Positions 37,707-46,252 of a stretch of DNA of 64,000 nucleotides are shown here, one piece after another (position 1 is the first letter of the stretch; each line of letters opens with the position of its first letter). A program made the position numbers and the translations under genes. This DNA comes from Thalassobacterium sedimentorum (GTDB lineage: Bacteria; Verrucomicrobiota; Verrucomicrobiia; Opitutales; Coraliomargaritaceae): NCBI RefSeq assembly GCF_031127905.1, contig NZ_JARXIC010000001.1, positions 124,001-188,000 of the forward strand, written 5' to 3'. Under the pieces are notes generated by a model that was given only the letters and a program-made list of their open reading frames with translations, searched no databases and was not told the DNA's origin.

Positions 37707-39260
37707 TTAAAAAGAAAAAGGAACAGCCCATGTATCGAACTCAATGATCTCGCCAGTTTGACACAATTTTTGATACACGGTTGAATAATTAGTCACTGCT
37801 TCAGGCTTAAATAAGGGTATTTCTGGCAGAGAAACCTTCTCGAATCCCTGCTGCTCTAAGGTCGCAGACTGGCTGTCCTTATTCCGACTCAGTTCAGGTG
37901 TTAAAAAATAAAGCATGCCAGATGATTTACAACTGATTGTTTTCTTACCACTGATGGGAACTTGCCAAAACATTGCACTCTCTAACTCCTTTGGCATTTC
38001 CCGGAGTGTGTACGACCTATTGGAGAATAACTTTTTCCCTTCCTGCAGTGGAATCGTTTGTGCATTCGCCATCTCAAACGTACCGGACTTCTCCCGCGAA
38101 AGTTTCGCCCCGCCCTGATTCGAGGCTGGCGGACTGAGCACCCCTTGACTAATCAATTTCCTCAACTCAACTTTACCCGAGACTGCTTTTCCCGCAAGCG
38201 CGTCTTCCTCAGTAAAGGAAGCCATGTAGATCGCCTTGTTATCTGTTCGATTAAAATCATACGTAATATAAATAGTACCATCCTTCGCCTCTTGACCATC
38301 GGGATATGAAACACCGCCGCGCGCATCCAAAAGGAGGCCCCCTTCCCATGATTTTCCATCATCACGGGAAATGAATGCAGTGAGGTCCCTTCGACCGACA
38401 TTTTCATCAATCGGCCCGTGTTTCACCAGAAGGATATTACCCGAGCTCAAGCGACGTATAAAAAATCGGCTTGAGGTGTGCTCGATCTCCGATGCTTGAG
38501 GTAAACTCCAAGTCGCCCCTTGGTCTCGAGAGAAGCTTTCTGCGATGCCTTCTTTTGTGCGAATAAGCATGCGTATCGTTCCATCCTCGAGCTCGACAAA
38601 CATATGCTCATCAAACCAACGCCATTCAACGGGAAGAATATTGCATGCACCCACCACTTCAAATGACAGTCCATTGTTATTAGAGGCAACGGCTCTAGCA
38701 CTATAGTCCGTAGCTCTCCAAGTGGATGCAGGGAGCAACCAACGCCCTGAATCGAGCACGGTTGGCTTACACATCATAATGCCCTCGGTGATACGCCGAG
38801 GCGCAGTCCACTGAGGCTTGGCCTCGTCGGGATTCTCAGTTATGATTGCCCAGGTGCCTGAATGTGGGTTTAGGCGATCCTTGGTGATATGCTGAGCCCA
38901 AAATACCCAAAGCCTTCCTTGAGGGTCGAGCCAAACTTCTGGGTCAAATGCACGAACCTCTCCGGCTCCATCGGGATCAATTTGTAGAACTTCTTCCCAA
39001 GTATCCCCATCATCGGCACTGGTGGCTAATACCACATAGTTATTTCGATCTTCTCCAGGACTGATCCCCGCATACCAGACTGCCCAAAGCCTGCCATTCG
39101 GGCTGACCGCTAGACTCGGAATCCCTTGAAACTGACGTGATTCTAAGTCCTGAAAACTTTCGTCCTCTGGAGTTAAAATATCAGGTGGATTAAAAAATGA
39201 CTTAGCCTCAGCACTTAAAACTAGGAGTAACGAGCAAATGATTCCGACAATGATTTTCAT
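37707..39260 (-). CDS. Sialidase-fold exported enzyme (paralogue 2)
   Basis: A 517-residue protein with signal peptide MKIIVGIICSLLLVLSAEAK. It is a propeller of the sialidase/BNR type with SADDGDTW, SRDQGATW and SRDDGKSW Asp-boxes; a fourth at the equivalent place is degenerate (SNNNGLSF). It matches paralogue 1 along its length: WYAGISPGEDRNNYV, VRAFDPEVW, GIMMCKPTVL, EEDALAGKAVSGKVELRKLI, and the same C-terminal domain ending DTWAVPFSF. A true sialidase substrate is uncertain because the FRIP arginine motif is not apparent. It is the last gene of a minus-strand unit following the PHP hybrid by 113 bp. AATGTAACAA lies 72-81 bp upstream. Confidence 0.8.
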   Translation of the reverse strand: MKIIVGIICSLLLVLSAEAKSFFNPPDILTPEDESFQDLESRQFQGIPSLAVSPNGRLWAVWYAGISPGEDRNNYVVLATSADDGDTWEEVLQIDPDGAGEVRAFDPEVWLDPQGRLWVFWAQHITKDRLNPHSGTWAIITENPDEAKPQWTAPRRITEGIMMCKPTVLDSGRWLLPASTWRATDYSARAVASNNNGLSFEVVGACNILPVEWRWFDEHMFVELEDGTIRMLIRTKEGIAESFSRDQGATWSLPQASEIEHTSSRFFIRRLSSGNILLVKHGPIDENVGRRDLTAFISRDDGKSWEGGLLLDARGGVSYPDGQEAKDGTIYITYDFNRTDNKAIYMASFTEEDALAGKAVSGKVELRKLISQGVLSPPASNQGGAKLSREKSGTFEMANAQTIPLQEGKKLFSNRSYTLREMPKELESAMFWQVPISGKKTISCKSSGMLYFLTPELSRNKDSQSATLEQQGFEKVSLPEIPLFKPEAVTNYSTVYQKLCQTGEIIEFDTWAVPFSF

Positions 39261-39320
39261 AATATGAAAATTTGTTGCTAAAAAACAAGCGAGTCAAATG
39301 CAATTAAAGCAATACTCTCA

Positions 39321-39341
39321 TTACATTAAAAAATGTAACAA
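39321..39341. promoter_or_regulatory. Inverted repeat upstream of sialidase-fold paralogue 2
   Basis: TTACATT (39321-39327) and AATGTAA (39332-39338) form a perfect 7-bp inverted repeat with a 4-bp spacer. The right arm extends to AATGTAACAA, one base off the AATGTAACAT element found before other cluster genes. It is a candidate operator in the 113-bp spacer. Confidence 0.45.
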
Positions 39342-39373
39342 AGCATCATCCCAAATTCGCGCAAATACCAAAT

Positions 39374-42328
39374 TCATTCAACTGTTATCCACATCGGTGA
39401 ACTCCAAGCAAGCTCATCGTCCTCTTGCATAACGCGCACATAATAATGACTCTCGCCATTCGTTGGATCTTGATCTTCCCAAGTGAATTTCACCTCCTGC
39501 TGCTCGTCTGGATGGACAGTTTTTACAATCTGGCAGTTCTTTATAATATCGATCTGCTTTATTTTGTCAGTACCCCTCACATTAATATCTAGCTTCACAG
39601 CGTCCGCCGCGACGAAGCAGTCTCCCATCATTTTGTCACCACATTTGAACTCAAGAATGATGTTATCAGTAGCCCCATAACAATGCCGGTTACGTAAGGC
39701 TTCAATAATTCCCATTCTGCTGTAATCATCGAGATAAACCATCGCATAACTACTATGCGTTGACTTGTGGTCAGAGCTCGAGATCACCCCCATTTTAAAA
39801 CCTTTTTTCAGGGCATCCCAATAAAACCCAGGATTATCGCTGTCTGAATCTACAGACCTAGGAGCACCTGAGTACTCATAAGAATTGCGAGCCCCCTGAT
39901 AGATTTCCATAATGGGTTCGGCCACTGGATCGTTAAAACTCCAGTCAGTGCCTGCGGACCTAGTACCAGTCGTGTGAGGAATACTAATGGCATCAAATTC
40001 ACGGCAAAATTCATACAACTGATTTTCCCCAGCGTCTTTATACCTAGGTAAAACTCTAAAACCTCGATGCGCCATAAGGACATTTCGATGCCCCTTAGGA
40101 TAGCCTATACTTCGCTCATAGCTAAACATCGGCACGAAGTGATCCTGAATCTTGAAAATATCGAATATTTTTTGCGTCATATACCAAGAATACTCTCGAT
40201 AACCATTGTCATGATCGCCGTTCGTTAACCAGTCTAGCGAAGACACATCTAAACCATACCGCATACAATCGAGTATAGAACCATCCCCACCGCCGTCAGC
40301 GGAGAAAGTCGTGTGCCGGTGTGTATCACCGCGAAAGATTCGAAATTCAGAATCATTTGCTTGAGAACGAAACTCTCGTATAGCCGCAACATCCTCTTTC
40401 TCTGCGAGAATTTCCTGAGTGGGTCGATCCACTGCAATCTCGTCAAGATGCATCATTCGGTAATTCGATACCTTACCCTCGAACGCTACCTTTGAAATTC
40501 TTACGTTCTGAAAATCTCCATAACGCGAAGCGCTCAGGTTGCCCCCACTGGCGATGACAAGTCCATTCTTGAGTTTGGCGACCTCTGGCTTTTGAAAACT
40601 ATGCCCTTCGCTATTCACCAGATAGACAGGATCACTCCAATAAGAACCATCAAAACGCGTAAGATAATTAGCAAAAACAGTCGCGTTAGACATATCCACC
40701 GCATTCAGCAATTGCTTCTTGTAGATCAGGTTCACACCTCCATTTTCATCGACAGACAAAACTGGGAGAGAGAGGTAATACTTAGGAGTCGTATAGGCCG
40801 CATATTCCCGCGGATTCTGAAACTTTTTGTAATAATAGACATACGACTCATCTCTATCAATGACATCCTCCGGCAATGTCGAAGGCTGTAGTGGCTTGCC
40901 ATCTTTAAAACACATTAGACCAATTTTGCTTCCTCCCATATGCAAATTAGTTGCTTTGCGGGTAATGATACTTTCATCGCCAACATCCTTGCCCCAATTC
41001 TCACCAGCTTCTTCATAGGCCACCCAAAGCACTCCGTCCTGATCGAAAGCGACCGAGGCCCTCGCTTCATACTTACGGCTGGCCGCCACAGGAGATGCAT
41101 CACTCAAAAGGCCCTCTCCATCCAGCAAGGAATAATAAACATCATAATCCCCCTTGGCATAGGTATCCCAAGCAATCGCCAATACTCCTTGCTCAGAGAC
41201 AGCAATCGCAGGATCCCATTCATTGGCATCGGTGGCAGCTACAACTCTCTCTGCACTCACACTGCCCTCTGGAGCAATGTGACGATACAGTATATCAGAA
41301 TTGGTCTCGCGAAATCCTTGCCAAACAAGGTGAAGCCCTCCCTGACCATCAGCTGCGATTACCGGATGAATGTCGGGATTGAGGTCGGTGGTCAGTCGAT
41401 GAGTGTCGCTCCATTTATTATTTTCACGGGTTTTAAGATATAGATCCCAGTTGCCGTCAAGCTGCTCGCTCCACACGATCCAGAGTTTACCAGTCTGACT
41501 GACAACGATTTTCACTCCGTAAAGATCTTTCCCGTTCTCAGTCACTGGCTCTGGGACGGACATTTGACCATTACGCTCCTCAACAAGCATAATCTGATCA
41601 CCAACTAAGGGATCGTTTATTTCGCTGAAATCCTGAATGCGTGCTCTAGGCGTGATGATACTTCCAGGCGTCAACAAGGGGCTGGTTCCGCCAACAAATG
41701 AAACGAATGCTGTATAAATGGCACCTGACTCGTCTGTATCAACAGAGGGGAAATCATTATATCGCATGGGCAAGCTCGTACGACTAATCTCCATGACCTC
41801 GGTGGACGGCGCGCACGCGGCCACTTCCACCTCTCCTGCGAGATATTTCTTGCTCTCCCCTAAAGCCAACTCATTGGCGTCTAATGAAAATTCGCCGTGG
41901 CTTTGCGTCTTAATATAAATCTGCGCATTTCCAGCACCTTTCAGAGTAACGATAAAAATATAAGGTTTTGTGATCGAATAATCATGAACCCCAGGCTTAT
42001 AGCCTGGCACCTGCTTGTTATTAGCTTGAACCCAACTAGGATCCTTCTCCCTTTTTGAGCTTCCGGTCCAAGTCATTTCTACGCCGCTAATATGAAAATC
42101 GGCAGCTGATTCCGAAGGCCAGACGTCAAGCAAGGACGCCTCTAGAATTTCTCCTTCAGAAAGCTTCAGGCTGCCATTCCATTCAACTGCGACATCATCC
42201 TTCAAGCCAAAGGTGAGCATAAAACTCATTAAATGATCATCCACGCGTTCAGCTCTTAGAGCAGATATCGGAAAAAGACATGCAATTAGAACACTTATTA
42301 TAATATGATTTTTCATTGTGATCTTCAT
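39374..42328 (-). CDS. Exported beta-propeller / PHP-type metallohydrolase hybrid
   Basis: A 984-residue protein with signal peptide (ISVLIACLFPISALRAE). Residues ~30-175 form a beta domain, and 180-640 a propeller of TolB/BNR style repeats (TGKLWIVWSEQLDGNWDLYL, GGLHLVWQGFRETNSDILYR, GVLAIAWDTYAKGDYDVYYS). Residues ~660-930 form a PHP-like domain of DUF3604 type: GDTHRH (His670, His672), NGDHD (703-707), Glu738 in FSYERS, KGHRN (His747), IPHTTG (His785) and SSDHKS (Asp853, His854) would build a multi-metal site. A C-terminal beta domain follows. PHP proteins hydrolyse phosphoesters or related bonds. The operon with a sulfatase and glycosidase-like propellers suggests a glycan modification is the target. 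The architecture is clear; the reaction is unknown. Confidence 0.75.
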   Translation of the reverse strand: MKITMKNHIIISVLIACLFPISALRAERVDDHLMSFMLTFGLKDDVAVEWNGSLKLSEGEILEASLLDVWPSESAADFHISGVEMTWTGSSKREKDPSWVQANNKQVPGYKPGVHDYSITKPYIFIVTLKGAGNAQIYIKTQSHGEFSLDANELALGESKKYLAGEVEVAACAPSTEVMEISRTSLPMRYNDFPSVDTDESGAIYTAFVSFVGGTSPLLTPGSIITPRARIQDFSEINDPLVGDQIMLVEERNGQMSVPEPVTENGKDLYGVKIVVSQTGKLWIVWSEQLDGNWDLYLKTRENNKWSDTHRLTTDLNPDIHPVIAADGQGGLHLVWQGFRETNSDILYRHIAPEGSVSAERVVAATDANEWDPAIAVSEQGVLAIAWDTYAKGDYDVYYSLLDGEGLLSDASPVAASRKYEARASVAFDQDGVLWVAYEEAGENWGKDVGDESIITRKATNLHMGGSKIGLMCFKDGKPLQPSTLPEDVIDRDESYVYYYKKFQNPREYAAYTTPKYYLSLPVLSVDENGGVNLIYKKQLLNAVDMSNATVFANYLTRFDGSYWSDPVYLVNSEGHSFQKPEVAKLKNGLVIASGGNLSASRYGDFQNVRISKVAFEGKVSNYRMMHLDEIAVDRPTQEILAEKEDVAAIREFRSQANDSEFRIFRGDTHRHTTFSADGGGDGSILDCMRYGLDVSSLDWLTNGDHDNGYREYSWYMTQKIFDIFKIQDHFVPMFSYERSIGYPKGHRNVLMAHRGFRVLPRYKDAGENQLYEFCREFDAISIPHTTGTRSAGTDWSFNDPVAEPIMEIYQGARNSYEYSGAPRSVDSDSDNPGFYWDALKKGFKMGVISSSDHKSTHSSYAMVYLDDYSRMGIIEALRNRHCYGATDNIILEFKCGDKMMGDCFVAADAVKLDINVRGTDKIKQIDIIKNCQIVKTVHPDEQQEVKFTWEDQDPTNGESHYYVRVMQEDDELAWSSPMWITVE

Positions 42329-42402
42329 CAGATAGCCAAATAATTTCTATATACTGTAAACCAGAGGATTGCAGTACCCCCCAAAAAACAAAAGCGATAT
42401 CC

Positions 42403-43863
42403 TTACTCTACATCAGAACGAAGGATTGGCCCGGGAAGTTGAATCTCCGTCGCGTTTCTAGCCGCTCCGGGAAACTCACCGCGCTCGCTCATGTTAACAT
42501 TCCCAATTTTCACAGTGGGATTCTCAGGAATCGTATCACCGGTATCTTGGGTCCATACATCCAAGGCCTTCCTGAGATGATTGAGCATTTCCGCGTAGCG
42601 TCCAGAGTTCACAAAGTTCTCAAATTGGTTAGGATCCATCCTCACGTTATAAAATTCCTCATATGGGCGTGGCTTCAGGAAGATATCCCGCTGTTCTGGC
42701 TGAAGTATCCCCGCCGCCTCCGCATCCCAAAGTTCCTTGCCCGCTGGAATAGCACGCCCGGACTCGGCACACATATTTTGATCCAAATAATTGTAGTTAC
42801 GAATGTACACCCAATCCCCCAAGCGAACCATGCGCTCATTGGCAGGATAGGTGTGCCAATTATGCTCGACAAAAATATAGTCACGCACGGCAGCTTTACG
42901 CCCCAATAGCAGAGGCACTAGGCTAACACCTTGAAAGACCTCTGGAATCGGGATATCTGCCAGCTCTAATATCGTCGGTCCGATATCAATCAAACTAACA
43001 AGCGCTTCCAAGCTTTTGCCTTGCGGCACCCCCGGACCGGAGATCACCAGCGGCACCTTGGAGCCTGAATCATAGAGCCGTGTCTTATCGCGCGGGAAAG
43101 GGCGACCATTATCACTGGTGTAAATCACATAGGTATTATCCGCTAACCCTTGTCGTTCGAGCTCCTCAAAAATGAGTCCTAAATAGTAATCTGTTCGCGC
43201 CACCTCATGATAGTACCCAGCCAGATCTTCACGCGTCTCGGGGCCATCGTAGTGATACGGAGGGACGAGAATCGCTTCAGCAGAAAATCTTGATGCTTCT
43301 TCCGTAAACTGCCATTCGCGATGCGCATCATGCGAAGCCAACCAATAAAAGAACGGCTTGTCTTTAGGACGTTTTCTTAATTGCTGGACCCAATTAGCCG
43401 ATCCACTGGGACGCCCTCCTTTCCAAATATCATCAAATGCATCAGCCAAACGCGAATTGTCATCGATCACACCATTCCAGGTCATATGATTTTTCCCACT
43501 CAACGCAGAATAATACCCATTCCGCCGCAGTCGGCCGGGAAATTTCCACTGATTCTGCGGCAAGGGTGTGTGCAACTCCGGCGAGCCGGAATTATGCGGA
43601 TATCGGCTAGTAATGATACTAGAGCGACTAGGACTACAGCTGCTTGCCGTCACGTAAGCATTTTCAAACCGCACGCCCGAAGCCACCATTTTGTTCAAGT
43701 TTGGGGTGGGAATGGGACCTCCGTAAGCCTCTAAGTCAGCCACAGAAATATCATCGGTAATAAAGAATATAAAATTGGGCGGCGCAGCCGCCTTAATCTC
43801 TAGATTAAAAACGATTACAAATAAGGCGAAAGCCCAAGTAAGCAGATACTGTTTACCATTCAT
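42403..43863 (-). CDS. Exported formylglycine-dependent sulfatase (S1 family)
   Basis: A 486-residue protein with a signal peptide (WAFALFVIVFNLEIKAAAP). The active-site signature SSCSPSR carries Cys76, to be converted to formylglycine; metal ligands are Asp37/Asp38 (FITDD) and Asp250/Asn251 (YTSDNGRP), and SHDAHR supplies the family His/Asp. Length is typical for polysaccharide-acting S1 sulfatases. It would remove sulfate esters from a glycan outside the cytoplasm. A separate maturase is required and is not in this window. ATG 43863 is preferred to a TTG three codons upstream. It lies 34 bp after the GH43-like gene and 74 bp before the PHP hybrid, one probable operon. Confidence 0.92.
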   Translation of the reverse strand: MNGKQYLLTWAFALFVIVFNLEIKAAAPPNFIFFITDDISVADLEAYGGPIPTPNLNKMVASGVRFENAYVTASSCSPSRSSIITSRYPHNSGSPELHTPLPQNQWKFPGRLRRNGYYSALSGKNHMTWNGVIDDNSRLADAFDDIWKGGRPSGSANWVQQLRKRPKDKPFFYWLASHDAHREWQFTEEASRFSAEAILVPPYHYDGPETREDLAGYYHEVARTDYYLGLIFEELERQGLADNTYVIYTSDNGRPFPRDKTRLYDSGSKVPLVISGPGVPQGKSLEALVSLIDIGPTILELADIPIPEVFQGVSLVPLLLGRKAAVRDYIFVEHNWHTYPANERMVRLGDWVYIRNYNYLDQNMCAESGRAIPAGKELWDAEAAGILQPEQRDIFLKPRPYEEFYNVRMDPNQFENFVNSGRYAEMLNHLRKALDVWTQDTGDTIPENPTVKIGNVNMSERGEFPGAARNATEIQLPGPILRSDVE

Positions 43864-43897
43864 AGTGTTCAATTAAGTAAGGAATTCAAGCGATCGT

Positions 43898-45055
43898 CTA
43901 GTGCCCACACCATTTCAGAAAATCATCCACACTGACCGATGCCAAACCAGTTTGAGAGCGTGCCCCCCGGACGTAGGGTCTGTCTCGGTCATACCTGGGC
44001 TTTCCCGTCCCCCAGCCTTCGTAATACATGTAGAGCGTGCCCTCATACTCAAAGACTTCACCATACCAGATACCCCCCTCATCCCAAGTACCGGCAGGCC
44101 CCCGAAGAAAGAAAGGATGCGGATTATCGACCTTATTCCAGCTTAGCAAATCATCCGACCAAGCCACATGAAAGCGATTCGGATAATCCATGTGCCGATC
44201 ACTGCACTGATACACCATATACCAGCGGTCCTTGAGCTGAAAAATACGCCCGCCGTGGACGGATTCACTATCGAAAGCGCCGTCCTGCCCGACATCCAGT
44301 ACCAATGAACGCTCCGCATCAGGGAAATCCCGGATATCATCGACCACGGCCAGATAAGTCTTTAGCTTTGATTGATTGCGACGGCTGACGACGTCGTATT
44401 TCGTATTTCCATAGTAGATATAATACTTCCCCTCATGATAAACAACATCGCAGGGGCCAACACGACTCTGTAATGGATTGCTGAGAAATTTTGTAAAGTC
44501 GTCGCCTGGCATCGGACTAAAGGCCGCCGCAAGAGATCCGCCGCCACCATAGGATATCGCTTTGTAGATTAGATAAAGCGTATCTTCACCCTGCGCGTCC
44601 TGTCCCCAGACTGGAGCGCAATCAAGCAAATGCTTACCATCGTGGGCGTCGCGCTCGCCATGTATGAGTAACGGGTTATCCGGATGCTCCAACCAAGGCC
44701 CACGTGGTGAAAAATCCACTGCTGTCTGATAGAGCAAGCCAATAGAATCGTGGTAATAGTCTTCAGGGGCCCCTCCATGATTCGGGTAGAATGCGGAACC
44801 GCGAACATACATTCTCCACAACGAGTCAGGGGATTCCTCGGGCCTTAGAATTGCCGCGTTGGCAACATGTACCGAACGCCAATGCGGCGCCCCTTTAATT
44901 CCAAGCACGGGCTTTGGGGAATCCCGCTGCATCAGCATCTCTGAATCCTCGCTGTGCAAACTCAATGGCAAAACGAGAAGCGCGCAAAGCAATAAAGTGG
45001 CCAATCCAAACGCCTGAGCGATAGAATGACGCCAATGAGACAATACAATCTTCAT
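43898..45055 (-). CDS. Exported five-bladed propeller, GH43/GH117-like glycosidase
   Basis: A 385-residue protein with signal peptide (LATLLLCALLVLPLSLHSE). It shows the repeated blade features of five-bladed glycosidases: LWRMYVRGSAFY, DCAPVWGQDAQGEDTLYLIY, VGPCDVVYHEGKYYIYYGN, RIFQLKDRWYMVYQCSDRHM and YEGTLYMYYEGWG, with acidic residues at blade ends as in clans GH-F and GH117. Probable activity is removal of a terminal anhydro- or deoxy-sugar, or an arabinoside-like bond; the family cannot be assigned firmly. It is first in a minus-strand operon with sulfatase, PHP hybrid and sialidase-fold protein, so it likely works on the same sulfated glycan. Confidence 0.65.
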   Translation of the reverse strand: MKIVLSHWRHSIAQAFGLATLLLCALLVLPLSLHSEDSEMLMQRDSPKPVLGIKGAPHWRSVHVANAAILRPEESPDSLWRMYVRGSAFYPNHGGAPEDYYHDSIGLLYQTAVDFSPRGPWLEHPDNPLLIHGERDAHDGKHLLDCAPVWGQDAQGEDTLYLIYKAISYGGGGSLAAAFSPMPGDDFTKFLSNPLQSRVGPCDVVYHEGKYYIYYGNTKYDVVSRRNQSKLKTYLAVVDDIRDFPDAERSLVLDVGQDGAFDSESVHGGRIFQLKDRWYMVYQCSDRHMDYPNRFHVAWSDDLLSWNKVDNPHPFFLRGPAGTWDEGGIWYGEVFEYEGTLYMYYEGWGTGKPRYDRDRPYVRGARSQTGLASVSVDDFLKWCGH

Positions 45056-45095
45056 ACACGATCAAAGTTACAGAATTAAGCACGAGTGTCGGATA

Positions 45096-45130
45096 CAAAA
45101 ATACCTTCCCGTCATAAGACAGGAAGGTAT
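45096..45130 (-). terminator. Intrinsic terminator after PEP-CTERM paralogue B
   Basis: On the minus strand a 13-bp stem with one mismatch (45118-45130 with 45101-45113, loop ATAA) is followed by a T-run (complement of 45096-45100). It ends the PEP-CTERM transcript and separates it from the GH43-like operon. Confidence 0.85.
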
Positions 45131-45202
45131 GAATCGATTAAGATGATACGTATCGCGAACTCGCGCCTGACTATAGAGAGTCTCGACGTGCCATTAAAAC
45201 AG

Positions 45203-46075
45203 TTAGCTGCGGCGACGCTTTAGCACGACAACCGAAAGGCAAGCAGACAAGCCAAGCAGCATCGAAAAGGACCGAATTTCAGGGATAATCGAAACGTTAT
45301 CCAGATAGTATTCAGTTGTAGCATTAGAGTTCACTTTCATCCGGAACATATCGAGATCTGAAACGTCACTTCTAAAATCTAAATCCGAAGCGGATGCGAT
45401 AACTGTTCCTCCAGTGCCATTCCACTCATAGACATTGAAGCCATAAGTATCGTTCAGTACGTCGATATCAATAATTTCAAAACGATACCATGTGTCATCC
45501 AGGATTGGAGTATCATCCAGCATTTCAGTCGCACCGTCATAATAGCGAAGAACATTGCTAGAGGCCTGACGCACATCCAAAGTAATGACCTCCGTCCCCG
45601 AAGAGTCAGCCAATACAAAAACAGGCTGCGACTCAACATTAGTTGTTTTAAAATCCCATGACATACTGTAACCGCTCCCCGTCATACTGGCCCCTAAGGC
45701 TCCGGTTACGCTTGTCGAGGGAGAACCTGTAGTCGTTCCGGTGTGATCCGTAAAATACAGATATGGTGAAGGTTTAAAAACGCCCGAAGGGGGAGTCACA
45801 GTACTATCAAACGACTGAAGCAGAGACCCACTGCCAGCGCTCCAAGGAGAGTTCTCCGTCGAAGCGGACACGCCGTATGCCGAAGATACATAATTACTAC
45901 CGTACCAACCGGAAGCATTGGCATTCCCATTTCCATTGATACTGGAACCGTCAGTAGTCAGACCTTCAAAGTCGTAGGAATATGCCTGAGCAATGGAGGC
46001 AATACCTAAACTCGACAAAGCAAGGACAGCAATTTTTTTAGTAAGGAATAGTGATGATGTGGATATGTGGATCAT
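45203..46075 (-). CDS. PEP-CTERM-like exported protein (paralogue B)
   Basis: A 290-residue exported protein with signal peptide (KKIAVLALSSLGIASIAQAY). The body matches paralogue A (33959-34882): GSGYSMSWDFKTTNVESQPV, PILDDTWYRFEIIDIDVLND and TYGFNVYEWN correspond to GSGYSVSWDF, LLDDTWYRFEVVDIDVANG and TYGFNLIEWD. The C-terminal sorting tail is IIPEIRSFSM, hydrophobic LLGLSACLSVVVL, KRRRS; the third motif position is Ile rather than Pro. I start at ATG 46075 since the signal peptide begins there. It has its own terminator and an AATGTAACAT element 91-100 bp upstream. It is probably a surface lectin-like protein; this is inference. Confidence 0.8.
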   Translation of the reverse strand: MIHISTSSLFLTKKIAVLALSSLGIASIAQAYSYDFEGLTTDGSSINGNGNANASGWYGSNYVSSAYGVSASTENSPWSAGSGSLLQSFDSTVTPPSGVFKPSPYLYFTDHTGTTTGSPSTSVTGALGASMTGSGYSMSWDFKTTNVESQPVFVLADSSGTEVITLDVRQASSNVLRYYDGATEMLDDTPILDDTWYRFEIIDIDVLNDTYGFNVYEWNGTGGTVIASASDLDFRSDVSDLDMFRMKVNSNATTEYYLDNVSIIPEIRSFSMLLGLSACLSVVVLKRRRS

Positions 46076-46165
46076 GATCAATTGAGGATTATTAATAAAG
46101 AAAACAGGCGAGAGTAAACATGAAGGTGCAGCAACCTTCAACAATAAGAACTTAAAACTTTCAGC

Positions 46166-46175
46166 AATGTAACAT
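46166..46175. promoter_or_regulatory. AATGTAACAT element upstream of PEP-CTERM paralogue B
   Basis: The 10-mer occurs in GCAATGTAACATGTAGC at 46164-46180, 91 bp before the start codon. It is identical to the copies at 33683-33692 and 51770-51779 and is a candidate binding site of the LacI regulator encoded at 31143-32213. Confidence 0.4.
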
Positions 46176-46252
46176 GTAGCAAGTCACAACAGTAACTATA
46201 GTGACGCAACTCAAAGCTATTTACTATATTTAAAGTCACGGACATAGGCAAG

